Both the position numbers and the translations under genes were made by a program. A stretch of 10,705 nucleotides of DNA from Saccoglossus kowalevskii. Its lineage: Eukaryota > Hemichordata > Enteropneusta > Harrimaniidae. This document shows, one piece after another, positions 1 to 7,918 of this stretch. The stretch covers positions 44,503 to 55,207 of the forward strand of contig NW_003108611.1 of NCBI RefSeq assembly GCF_000003605.2. Reading direction: 5' to 3'. Each line of letters starts with the position of its first letter. The first letter of the stretch is position 1. Under the pieces are notes generated by a model. The model did no database searches, had not been told where the DNA came from, and saw only the letters and a list, made by a program, of their open reading frames with translations.

Positions 1-4
1 GCTG

Positions 5-97
5 TATTCAGTAGCTAGACACTTTAACATTGAAGTATTCAGTAGCTAGACACTTTAACATTACAATATTCAGTAGCTAGACACTTTAACATTGCAG
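5..97. repeat. 31-bp tandem repeat, three copies
   Basis: Three head-to-tail copies of a 31-bp unit lie at 5-35, 36-66 and 67-97. Each begins TATTCAGTAGCTAGACAC and they differ only in the last few bases (TTGAAG, TTACAA, TTGCAG). Bases 1-4 look like the tail of a further copy, so the array probably continues beyond the window. The units are nearly identical, which points to recent amplification. The unit contains the palindrome TAGCTA. I see no coding role. Confidence 0.93.
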
Positions 98-652
98 TAT
101 ATTGTAATAAAACGCATTCAGCAATCTATAGGCAGTGATCAATGGTAAAATACTATGACTATGCGTTGTATAGAAGAAGATATTTTTGTCGGTAACAACA
201 ATGTTGATTACATATTAATTTATTAATAATACCCGTATTAGGGTATTTGACTATATTGTAATGTATTATACTGGTTGAATATTGTATATGACCCCACTAT
301 GAATAGTTATTGGGACTAATGCATGCATCTACAAAATATATCAATTTGGAGGGTATCAATGATATCAGAGTATGCAGGTAAATGACTGTGACCATAAGAA
401 ACTGAATTCGTTCTTAACTGGCTGCTCAAAATAAGAGTATGACCTACTCAGTTAAATTTATCTTTGGGAACAAAGTACATATCCACCTGAGCATTGGGAA
501 ACAACTAATATAAGTATAGGCAAATTGCAAATTTATAAAAACAGTACAGCCAACTGTAAGCAGACGCAAACGTCAGTGCGCCACAGTTACCTACGTACGC
601 CACATATAACGGAAACATATATACGGGAATTTATGACAGGGAACTGATTTAC
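98..652. other. no gene seen; AT-rich DNA
   Basis: I find no convincing coding region, RNA gene or transposon end here. The only local structure is a small inverted repeat, AATACCC at 228-234 and GGGTATT at 241-247, with a 6-base loop. It could form a weak hairpin but is of a size expected by chance in AT-rich DNA. Confidence 0.6.
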
Positions 653-785
653 ATAACTGTTTGACATGGAGTAGACTTGGTGCACAGATCTCGGAAAACT
701 GTCTAAACACACATGGGGGTAAACGTGAGGCATTGAGCTCATGAAGCTTTCTAAACTCCCATGGGTGTAGACTTGAGGCATTGAG
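653..785. repeat. degenerate 48-bp tandem repeat, about three copies
   Basis: Two clear copies start at 701 (GTCTAAACACACATGGG) and 749 (TTCTAAACTCCCATGGG), and each ends in TGAGGCATTGAG. A more decayed copy precedes them: its CATGG at 665 is 47 bp before the CATGG at 712, with the next at 760. Because 48 is a multiple of three, a minus-strand frame stays open through the array and reads as a 16-residue repeat (motifs MPQVYTHG and MPHVYPHV). I see no start context or homology that would make this a gene. Confidence 0.75.
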
Positions 786-1089
786 GTACAGAGCGCAGAA
801 TGCTTTCGCTATAATAAGGGAGTAGGCGGAAGGCACACCATTTGTGTAACAGTCAGTTAAATATCACGATAAACTCTGAAAAGGTTGTGTATGATCCATG
901 TGTGCATTATCTGGACCTCTTTTAACATGTTTGTTTTTCCGTTCGGATTTCTCAACAATGCAGGACAGTGAATGCATTAATTCACATTACAGTGATTGCT
1001 CCTGGTGGCACTTAGTATAGCTTAAGACAAATACATAATGTTTACATCGTAGAGCGTATCTGACAGACAAACATGTAGTTGTACAGATA
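786..1089. other. no gene seen
   Basis: Unassigned sequence between the 48-bp repeat and the hAT-like element. No frame of note, no repeat and no RNA structure stood out. Its last eight bases (1082-1089, TACAGATA) form one side of the target duplication of the next element. Confidence 0.6.
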
Positions 1090-1251
1090 CAGTGGCGGAT
1101 CCAGGGGGCAGGGGGCCATGCCCCCCAAACGCATGACGATTCATATCATTTGAATTACGCATAGCTTCTCTGCGATTTACGCTCCACAATTTTAAGCGAA
1201 GTTTGCCCTCCCCCCCCCATACATTTTGCTGGATCCGCCACTGTACAGATG
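1082..1251. repeat. 8-bp target site duplication flanking the MITE
   Basis: The pair is 1082-1089 (TACAGATA) and 1244-1251 (TACAGATG), seven of eight bases identical and abutting the inverted ends on both sides. The interval given spans the element between them. The single difference implies either a mutation since insertion or a 7-bp duplication next to a chance base. Confidence 0.85.
1090..1243. mobile_element. hAT-like MITE, complete, 154 bp
   Basis: The ends are perfect 15-bp inverted repeats: CAGTGGCGGATCCAG at 1090-1104 and its complement at 1229-1243. Directly outside lie TACAGATA (1082-1089) and TACAGATG (1244-1251), an 8-bp target duplication with one mismatch. Eight-base duplications and CAGTGG-type ends are typical of hAT elements. 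The interior is far too short for a transposase and contains a G/C hairpin (GGGGGC 1111-1116 with GCCCCC 1120-1125) and a C-run near the right end. It is therefore a non-autonomous copy that would have been moved in trans by a hAT transposase encoded elsewhere. Confidence 0.9.
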
Positions 1252-1740
1252 TACTATGTATCGCCACCGTGACCATAATTAGACAAAAGGATGTTTATCA
1301 ACTTATTCTAAACAAGCATTGAGAATGTATGATAGTCAGTATCTGTGTGATTTTATCGGTAGTCGATTTCAATGTCGAGAACATGTTACATGTATATATG
1401 CAGATATGTATGTGACATTATACTGGACAACTTTCGCAATTTACACGGGCACATTTGGCGCTACTATAAACAAGCTCGCAATGATTATGCGAGGTAAACA
1501 ACAGCAAATGAATTTCCTATCGTATGCTCACCGGTTGGTTTGTTGGTATAGTTCGAGCAATCTTATATACACCTGTGCTAAAATTTCACCAAAAGAAAAC
1601 AAACGTGGCTCCCTGTATAGCTGCGACTCGAAGAAATACGGTCACTATACTAACTTGTCCACGGTGATATCACACTCATTCGGGATATTGGGAGATTGCA
1701 TACGATTATGAAGCAGGACAAAGGAATTACTCGTCTAACT
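1244..1740. other. unassigned; one unsupported open frame
   Basis: The stretch holds a plus-strand open frame from an ATG at 1325 to a stop at 1711 (about 128 codons). Its translation is rich in Y, C and S, with no domain, signal peptide or membrane segment that I recognise. In AT-rich animal DNA a frame of this length can arise by chance and no splice signals or promoter frame it, so I do not call it a gene. Confidence 0.5.
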
Positions 1741-1777
1741 ACCTACCTACCTACCTACCTACCTACCTACCTACCTA
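1741..1777. repeat. (ACCT)9 microsatellite
   Basis: Nine uninterrupted ACCT units. The purity of the array suggests an actively varying locus. It contributes the repeated T-Y-L-P residues of an overlapping chance open frame. Confidence 0.97.
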
Positions 1778-2815
1778 AACAAACATTAATTAGTCCAAAA
1801 GCAAGTGACGCCACGGGAAGTGAGATTCATAGCATTAGATCATTTAATAGCGCCAACAAGAAAGTCGTCCCTCGCTATGTTGTAATGTTCATACGAACAT
1901 TACAAGGGATTTTCCCCGTACGAATCTTGTTTTCGCCCTCTGTAAGTATTTTTATCATAGAGGATGTAAACTTTAAATAGATGGTTCTACTAGTGTAGTG
2001 TAAAATGATGTGTATCGTAGCAGTATTTCGATCTCCTTCCAAACTTAATAATGCAACATTCCTTTCAACAACATTTGTTTTCAGTTAGTTTAGCCGGTTA
2101 CTTGAATATAATATTATGCTGGATCAGATCGAAGGGGTACACATTGTCAGAGACAACTTGATGTTTCTGACATAAAAAAACTAACCTCAAATATTAAATC
2201 TATTCAATTCTTCCCTTCTGTTTCGCTGTTGATAAAAATAGGTTGAGAAATGTTAGTTTAATAGGATTTATCGATTGTGTATCCTTGGTTCCTTTACACA
2301 TACAATTAAAAGGGATTTGCTGGAATGGTATATTGAAAAATGAAAACAGAGGAGCGATGCAATGCTGTGTAACATAATTCCAAACCCCCAAAAACAGACA
2401 AAAATACTTGTTTCATTCAGAACTATTGATGTAGCAAATTACGCAACAAAGCCACGCCGTTGTTCGTTGTTTATTTACGCTATTCATTTACTGGTTTGAT
2501 AATTTCGACATCGTTTTAGATTCAGTCTTTTACTTCCTTGAGTGTAGTCATATTTGTTTGCCATTTAATATCAGTCACAATTACGAAACAGAAACAACAA
2601 CACGTTTTTTTGTTTTTAGAATAGCCTGTTAACGAAGCCACATAAATCGCTCATACAAGTGTATGGAACTCCATGGTTTTTGCAACCGCGCATTAACCTT
2701 TGTATGGCCTCTACGTACAGTGATTGAGGCTTGATGTTGTTACGCATGGAATCATGTTTGTATTTGTCAGGCAGTCCCAGGACTGGCAAACAGTGAGTAC
2801 AACGGATCGTATCTA
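1778..2815. other. no gene seen; one perfect hairpin
   Basis: About 1 kb of unassigned DNA. The only clear structure is a perfect 11-bp inverted repeat, TTGTAATGTTC at 1880-1890 and its complement at 1895-1905, around the 4-base loop ATAC. A-runs and T-runs occur near 2174 and 2605. No coding region, RNA gene or element end can be supported. The right edge abuts the left arm of the large element. Confidence 0.55.
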
Positions 2816-3299
2816 CACTTAGTCCTTAGGCTGAGGGGGTCCCCGTGTGCATGAGGGGCCCCCTAAATTTCTCTTCATATTTTCGAAGTACACCATGTGG
2901 CAACCGGGCAATAACCGAGAAAATTACGTCATAAGCCACGCCCATTTGCGCTCTTTTGGAACTGATATTTAGGGGTAGGGAAAACATAAATCACTGTATC
3001 TTTGAAAGTAAAAATCACAAAACAATAAAATACCCCTTAAAATGTCTGTATTTAAGTACTCTATTCATTCAAATAATCATTATGCAAATCGGTATGTTAA
3101 TGAGGTCATTGGAGGTCAAAGGTCACGAAAATCCGGTAGGAGTGAACATTTGACTATTGCTTAAAAACACCCATCCAAATCATAGATTAATCTATTTTAA
3201 CATTGTGATGCATGGAAATGTTAGAAGTGATGCTACTGTTTGTTTTGATATCATTTGAGGCCCTTCTATGCCAGGGAACATTACATAATATTGAAAAAT
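2816..3299 (+). repeat. left inverted arm of the large element
   Basis: Matches the reverse complement of 9371-9892. The match is strong at 2828-3235, weaker out to 3299 (both arms share TATGCC and TTGAAAAAT), and weak at the outer edge (CACTTAGTCCTTAGG against CAGTTAATCCACAGG). It lacks about 32 bp that the right arm has after ATGTGG. An open frame starting at a TTG at 2956 has a look-alike in the other arm, simply because the arms are copies. The arm lies downstream of the relic gene. Confidence 0.9.
3082..3125 (+). promoter_or_regulatory. octamer plus three AGGTCA half-sites (left arm)
   Basis: Perfect ATGCAAAT at 3082-3089, then AGGTCA at 3103-3108, 3113-3118 and 3120-3125. Spacings of 4 and 1 make a DR4 followed by a perfect DR1. 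ATGCAAAT is the POU/Oct consensus. AGGTCA direct repeats are the consensus for nuclear receptors such as RXR heterodimers, HNF4 and COUP-TF. The same set is present in the right arm. Whether any factor binds here is inference. Confidence 0.5.
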
Positions 3300-3593
3300 G
3301 TAGTAGTTGGATATCGTGCACTGTAATGTATAAGTACATGACATTCTACTAAAGTGTATATATCCATTCTTTCATTAATAAGTGACAACGTATTATCCCC
3401 ATAGCCACGTTAACCATTTCAAACTGGATTTTTGCAATCATGAACAGTATTGGATGCAATGTAATGTTAACCATGTTTGTAGCCAAATAGTTGAAAACGT
3501 TCATGCTGATTTTACCCATACCTATTACATGTATCATGTGCTTTATCACTTAGGTTTCAAACTGCATAGAGGCAGTCATACACAGTAAGTTGT
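3300..3593. other. 3' flank of the relic gene, no gene seen
   Basis: Spacer between the left arm and the stop codon of the minus-strand relic gene. No A-tract is seen on the gene's sense strand after the stop, so there is no sign that the copy arose by reverse transcription. Two overlapping short frames in this stretch have no recognisable content. Confidence 0.6.
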
Positions 3594-4688
3594 TCAAGAT
3601 TTCATCCGTGAATTGAACCAGATGGATTCTTGCATTGTACACATTGTACACTTGTGATCTTCTCCCTGAAGACTTTGGCACTTGCAGAAACTTATGCAAG
3701 GAAGTCCACCTTTGCGACAGGCACATCTGTCATTGCTGCATTTCTTGCAGTTGCAGAGGATTGTATACTCTTCAGAAATTGGTATCTGGCCTTTAATTGG
3801 CAGCAAAAGTTCATCTGTATTCTTGAAGTCAAAGGCAGTTGGATTCAGAAGTGTTGGCTTATGGGACTGTAACAATGTCCCCATCTCATAAGTTGCGTAA
3901 TAGGCTCTACGGATGTGCTGTTGCACTGCATGGCTAGTTGGGGGAAGCTGATCGAAGGAGACCCCTTTGCTGTGATGGTAAGTGTAGTCCCGTAGTTGAT
4001 CCATTGTTGTGCATGTGATATTCCGTTTAAGCACTTGAACCAAGTATGCCTCACAGGATGCTGTAAAATCATCAGTACAACTTGGTGCAGAATCCAAATC
4101 ACTGAGATACTCCAAGGGATTTGCGCTCAAGGCTGCATGCTTTGTCCCCACTTTGCTGGTATAATCGCAGCCAGTCAGTGTATGCACTAAGGGTAGCAAA
4201 TAGCAAAGGTCCTTTCCGATTCTTGGTGCCAGTATGTGAATTGGAATATATCTTGTAGAATCCCAAACACCTGCTCTAATCCAAAGTTCCCTCAGACCTT
4301 CAGAACTGAAAATATCCCAGTAGTGCATGAGAAGAACAAACACATCTATGTCACCATACAAGACAACAATACGTTGAGTTGCACTGCTCACTGCATGCTC
4401 TGCATGTGGGATGATTCGAGCATCGGCCTCTTCTACATCATGACACAGGTCTGGTATTTCAGCAGAATTACCATCCATGACGCCCTTGCCTGCAACACTT
4501 TCAGATGCACCAGAAAAGTAACTTGCCACAACATGAACTGAGGAAGGTGTCTCTATTCCACGCATCATGGCCTGAGTGTGAAGTAGCATCTGTAGTTTCA
4601 GTTTATTGTTGCTGAATGACCAGAATCTGTCAATTTCTTTGGGTAAAGGTGTGTCGTAAAGTATGGACCCTTTGTTTTTATCTTCCAT
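3594..4688 (-). pseudogene. relic gene, C-terminal nuclease-like and CXC block (364 codons open)
   Basis: This is the longest intact block. Residues from the ATG at 4688: a DTPLP...FWSFSNNK stretch (12-29), EEADARI (86-92), YGDIDVFVLL (111-120), ELWIRAG (134-140), LTGCDYTSKVGTKHAAL (171-187), then a Cys8 cluster at 312-337 with spacing CxC-x2-C-x4-CxC-x6-C-x3-CxC, and a CxxC at 347-350. The order acidic E-D, DxD, GCD resembles FEN1/XPG nucleases (PIN-like fold). The cysteine pattern is of the Tesmin/TSO1 CXC type, expected to bind zinc and DNA. The first residues (MEDKNKG) are probably not native: this ATG falls at the edge of a deletion, so the block is a gene fragment and not a complete protein. 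CDxxS-type residues are intact here, but a nuclease motif expected upstream is missing. Confidence 0.8.
3678..3755 (-). other. Cys8 CXC (Tesmin/TSO1-like) zinc-binding segment
   Basis: Eight cysteines in 26 residues of the C-terminal block: C312, C314, C317, C322, C324, C331, C335 and C337. This is the spacing of half of a Tesmin/TSO1-type CXC domain, which binds zinc and contacts DNA in MSL2, LIN54 and related proteins. Here it would serve as a DNA-binding tail for the nuclease-like part. Confidence 0.75.
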
Positions 4689-6174
4689 GTGTTAGCCATC
4701 ACATCAGCTATACAAGTAGTCTGTAACTCACCGTCTTTTCTCGGAACGCTTTCATCCTCTGTCAGTTTTGTTTCTAGATCCTGGGTAAGTGCACTCTTTT
4801 GAGGTTTTGTCATCAGTCCTTCCGAATCAAACAGGTATGAGGTGGAGGAAATATCATACTGCAATAGCTCTTCCATAGTCCTTCATCGGGCACGTGACAC
4901 TTCAATAGAGCTTAGATGACTTTCCTTTGCTTTTCTTTCCTGGTTTATGAATGCTCAGAAATGTCTTCATGTTTTCCGATGAATTGTTGCTGAGAATCTC
5001 ACTGACTTCTCCTCAAAGCTCTCTTTCCTCAGAGATTCATATGCATTGGTCCCAATTTCCATCATCGACAGTAACTGGCTTCTGATTTCGTCAGACATAA
5101 CTTCTTGGGTGAAGTTTCACTTGCTCAGGAACTAGCCGAAATGGGTTTTCATTCTTCTCTATTGTGGCAATGATGGCTTGCACTTTCGGCTCCCCTGATA
5201 CTATATCTGCTTTACTTAGAGCATGTTCCTCAGATAGAATACTGCTGACCCCTATTAACTCTCGGAATAAATTGCTAATGGCCAACATTTCATGGTATAT
5301 CAGCTCCCACATTGCCACAAATCTCTTCTTCCTTGTGTTGCCAATGATTCCAGATGCACTCTTTTGCGACCTATTAAAGCCATATCAACACCTACTGCGT
5401 TGAACTTCCCGTGGGTTCTCTTCACCACAAATTTACCATCAACGAAGGCCTGATATACGGCTGGTGCTTTCTCTTGTAGCTTGTGCATATCCTCCAGGTA
5501 TAAAGAATACCATCTTAGGTATTTGTTGAATCGAAGGCTGCAAAGATGGGAAGGAAGGCCTGAACAGCCTGGAGATGCAATGCCCAATCTCCATCTCTGT
5601 TAGCACGAACAAGGTTTTCAACTTGCTGAATAAGGTGGATGAATGTGTCCCAATACTTGAAGGTTTCATTAGTGCTCCTTGCATGATCATTGAATTGGTT
5701 AAAGTTTCTGAAGAGATCACAGCTCTTTTCCAGTTGCTCTTTGTGCATTTCTAGTTTGTCACTTTCCTTGGAAAACGTTTCCCAATGTAACTGCAATAAT
5801 GCCTCCTTCAATAACTGCAACCCTTTCAATGACCTGCTGTAGTTCCTTCCACCAAGAACGGATTCAACGATATTTACTCCAAAGGTTGCACTCTCCACAA
5901 GGATGCTTTCTGCTCCACTTCCTTTCAGGTATTTCCCCCAGACAGCCAAGGGCCACCTTTGCCATATGGAATGATCCCATGCATAGCACAATGTCTTGAA
6001 ATTTCTCTGGACGAATCAACTGGACTTCACGTGCTATGTGGTAGACACCCTCATCACATGTCACAGGTAGCTTCTGCTGGTCAAGGTGCTGGAGTATTCC
6101 ATTGAAGTTCTTTAGGGCAGTATAGACTGTATCATACTGTGACGATTTGATATTGACTGAGAACTGCCAAATGG
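4683..6174 (-). pseudogene. relic gene, central block
   Basis: From 6170 the frame reads QYDTVYTALKNFNGIL, LPVTCDEGVYHIAREVQ and FHMAKVALGC. A run of five G (plus-strand C's 5935-5939) has one base too many, then GKYLKGSGAES, SRSLKGLQLL and DWALHLQAVQAFLPIF follow. A shift at about 5523 leads to YLRWYSLYLEDMHKL and FVVKRTHGKFNAVG. A short deletion at about 5373 leads to NRSQKSASGIIG and AMWELIYHEMLA. A shift at about 5112 leads to TQEVMSDEIRSQLL and SVRFSATIHRK. After a poorly kept stretch with TGA at 4885-4883 comes MEELLQYDISS, KPQKSAL and CIADVMANTW. The order of blocks matches relatives, so this is one gene and not a set of separate small genes. Confidence 0.78.
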
Positions 6175-6179
6175 CTTGG

Positions 6180-6936
6180 GAAGGGAACCTCATCACTACT
6201 GGACTCAACTATAAATCTACCCATATCATTGCGATTACGCTGTGCCTCATCATAACTAATGCATAGCCCATATCTGTTGAAGCTCGTTATCAAAGTAGCA
6301 CTCTTGTATGCTTCATAAATTGCCTGACTATTCATCATATGCAAAGGTGTCCTTTTCCTACCACGGTAAAGAATATAATACAAAGTCAGACCTTGCACCT
6401 GTTTACATTTTTGTTCAGAAAGCCCTACACCACAGTCATTCTCATCATCAGGGAAATCAGCTACACCCTTAGCTAACCTTTTTGAAGCAATAGCAAATGA
6501 ATCAATGTCAAAGTTATACAATACAGCAAATAACTTCAGGAGTGGCTCTGGTACAACCATATTTGCAGTTGCAGTTTCTAAGTCATTTGCATCACAGAAC
6601 CTGTCTTGTAAATCAAAATTTAATTCTAACAGACACTGTCTTATTGTCTCAGCACACTGTCGAATAGGGTCCGTGCTGCGAATAGTTTCTGCAAGATTTT
6701 CTGCTGTTACACTCCTACTGAAAAACATCTGAGATCTATTAACTCGTTTTGGCTGAGTATAGGAAATCTCAGAACCAAAGTGTTCAGTTCAGTTAGAAGG
6801 ACCTTCACTTCTCTGTTATTCACCTTAATGCCAGAGTTCAGTTCAGTGTTTATAAGATCTCTGACCTGACTTAGTTCATATCCATCACCATTCCGAATCC
6901 CAGTCTCTATATCTGGCACCACTGTGTGCCATGCCC
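6180..6936 (-). pseudogene. relic gene, second block (RGRKRTPLH region)
   Basis: The frame from 6936 reads AWHTVVPDIETG, then SQVRDLINTEL and KVLLTELN. One base appears lost near 6780-6785, after which the best family block follows from 6779: FGSEISYTQPKR, SQMFFSRSVTAENLAETIR, YYILYRGRKRTPLHMM, LITSFNRYGLCISY and VPFPSH. It ends abruptly at about 6175, where the following sequence belongs much further along the family protein. I infer an internal deletion of roughly 100 or more codons here. A stretch containing an AAFDNFDH-like motif, as I remember relatives, is absent. The family conservation is strong but its biochemical role is unknown to me. Confidence 0.78.
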
Positions 6937-6942
6937 TTTTTT

Positions 6943-7618
6943 GGGATTAATTGGCTGAATAACCCCTGGCTTTGCTTTTGCACGATCAAATTTTGATATG
7001 TAAGTCCTGATGCAGTGTTTGTGACAGAATACTAGTAGGTCTGCTCCAAATATGGAATATTCATCTTGTAAATCACATATTCATCTTGTAAATCACATAT
7101 TCATCTTGTAAATCACATATTCATCTTGTAAATCACATCATGTATATACATCAGAAATACAGTAGTTTCTAAGAATTTCCTAGCCCTATTTGTTTCTGAA
7201 ATTCTAAATTTTTCGTACACATTTTGATGCTTGACATGCATATATACTATACATTTTTGACTGTGGATGTCACAACGAGGACTAGAAGAAGAACGGGGTA
7301 AACCCCGTGATCGCACTCTACGCAGTTCTGGTTTATCAGCACGTTCACTTCTTTTCCTTTTTTCTGTTATCAAATTTAATGTTTTTCGCAATGTGTACTT
7401 CTTGTAACAGTCATTTGTCATGTGATATACGAAATGTTCCTCATGATCACCAAGCAATTTAAGTCTTTTAGTGTCCTTAATGTCTGCAGCTTCACGTATA
7501 CGTTTCCTACCATTTGGTGTTTGGGTCAGACTTTGTTGTTGGCAAATAATAATTTCTCGACAGAAGGCGATTCTGCTGGGGAAAGCAACAGTTTCACTCC
7601 ACTAGTGCCAGCCTCCAT
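6943..7618 (-). pseudogene. relic gene, N-terminal block
   Basis: The ATG at 7618-7616 opens MEAGTSGVK...SVEK. One base is missing near 7560, after which another frame gives REIIICQQQ, NGRKRIREAA, YHMTNDCYKKYTLRK and KFRISETNRARKFLE. This carries paired Cys/His residues that could bind zinc. A second frame change near 7145 and a TGA at 7140-7138 lead into four 20-bp units, the first and last of which read CDLQDEY. The frame then runs on as SIFGADLLVFCHKHCIRTYI and ends in PINPKK at a six-A run (plus-strand T's 6937-6942), where one base appears lost. The CHKHC motif supports a zinc-binding N-terminal region. This is typical family content, but I know no assigned function for it. Confidence 0.75.
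7058..7137. repeat. four perfect 20-bp tandem units inside the relic gene
   Basis: Identical units at 7058-7077, 7078-7097, 7098-7117 and 7118-7137, each TATTCATCTTGTAAATCACA on the plus strand. One unit matches the expected gene content (CDLQDEY on the minus strand). The three extra copies add 60 bp, so the outer frame is kept, but the middle copies are read in the other two frames and bring stop codons. Confidence 0.97.
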
Positions 7619-7891
7619 TTTAGGTATGTGCTGTCATTCCCTGAAATTGACCAAATGAAATCATAAGATGTCTGCTACTGTAACAACATCAGGAAACTGT
7701 CATACATTACAGGATACAATGGATGGATTCCAATTCTGGTAATTTTTACAATTCCTTATGATTCCTTGAGCAAAGCATTATCTGATTATCTGCTCTTAAA
7801 ACCAAGAAGTTGTGTTGTGCCACCTATCAGACTAAGATATTAACACCATCTTCTGAGGAAAAATTAAACTGAAAGTCTTACCTTCATTGAA
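7619..7891. other. 5' flank of the relic gene
   Basis: Spacer between the start codon at 7618 and the nested element at 7892. It would have held the promoter of the minus-strand gene before the insertion. I see no convincing TATA box or initiator, and no open frame of note. Confidence 0.5.
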
Positions 7892-7918
7892 ACTCTACTC
7901 GGGACGGTTAGGAAGCGC
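7892..7918 (+). repeat. left terminal inverted repeat of the nested element
   Basis: 27 bp, pairing with 9087-9112. The shared core ACGGTTAGGAAGCGC lies at 7904-7918. Sequence similarity stops beyond it except for a nearby TATTGT. Confidence 0.85.

Larger units (their letters stand above)
3594..7618 (-). pseudogene. broken transposase-like gene: FEN1/XPG-like motifs plus CXC domain
   Basis: This is a relic of one long gene, read from an ATG at 7618 (MEAGTSGVK) to TGA at 3596-3594. It belongs to a multi-copy, apparently intronless family that I recall from marine invertebrate genomes, whose members are usually well over 1,000 residues. Homologous blocks run in order but change frame about ten times: near 7560, 7145, 6940, 6782, 6175, 5937, 5523, 5373, 5112, 4968 and 4680. 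Clear in-frame stops lie at 7140-7138 and 4885-4883. Large pieces appear to be missing at about 6175 and 4680. The C-terminus has nuclease-like acidic motifs and a Cys8 cluster. No intron signals explain the frame changes. It lies between the inverted arms of the large element and is probably its transposase. It cannot make the full protein. The Academ assignment is inference. Confidence 0.85.

Noticed and set aside
1325-1711. Plus-strand open frame of about 128 codons
   Set aside because: No recognisable domain, no promoter or splice context, and a length that chance allows in a 10-kb window of AT-rich DNA.
1906-1915. GGGATTTTCC, an NF-kappa-B-type site
   Set aside because: A single 10-bp match to a loose consensus in 10 kb is expected by chance, and nothing nearby needs regulation.
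2805-2830. Target site duplication for the large element (ATCT near both outer edges, at 2811-2814 and about 9895-9898)
   Set aside because: The ATCT matches are not at equal distances from the arm ends, and the exact termini are not resolved, so the match is not meaningful.
2956-3153. Open frame in the left arm with a similar frame in the right arm (9452-9724, minus)
   Set aside because: The two frames are alike because the arms are inverted copies. Both begin at TTG and not ATG, differences are not concentrated at third codon positions as far as I can see, and no domain is recognisable.
3594-7618. Several separate small genes or exons of a spliced gene on the minus strand
   Set aside because: The blocks follow one family protein in order, and junctions fall at homopolymers or within 1-2 bases of each other with no intron-length gaps or splice sites. 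Frame decay explains them better.
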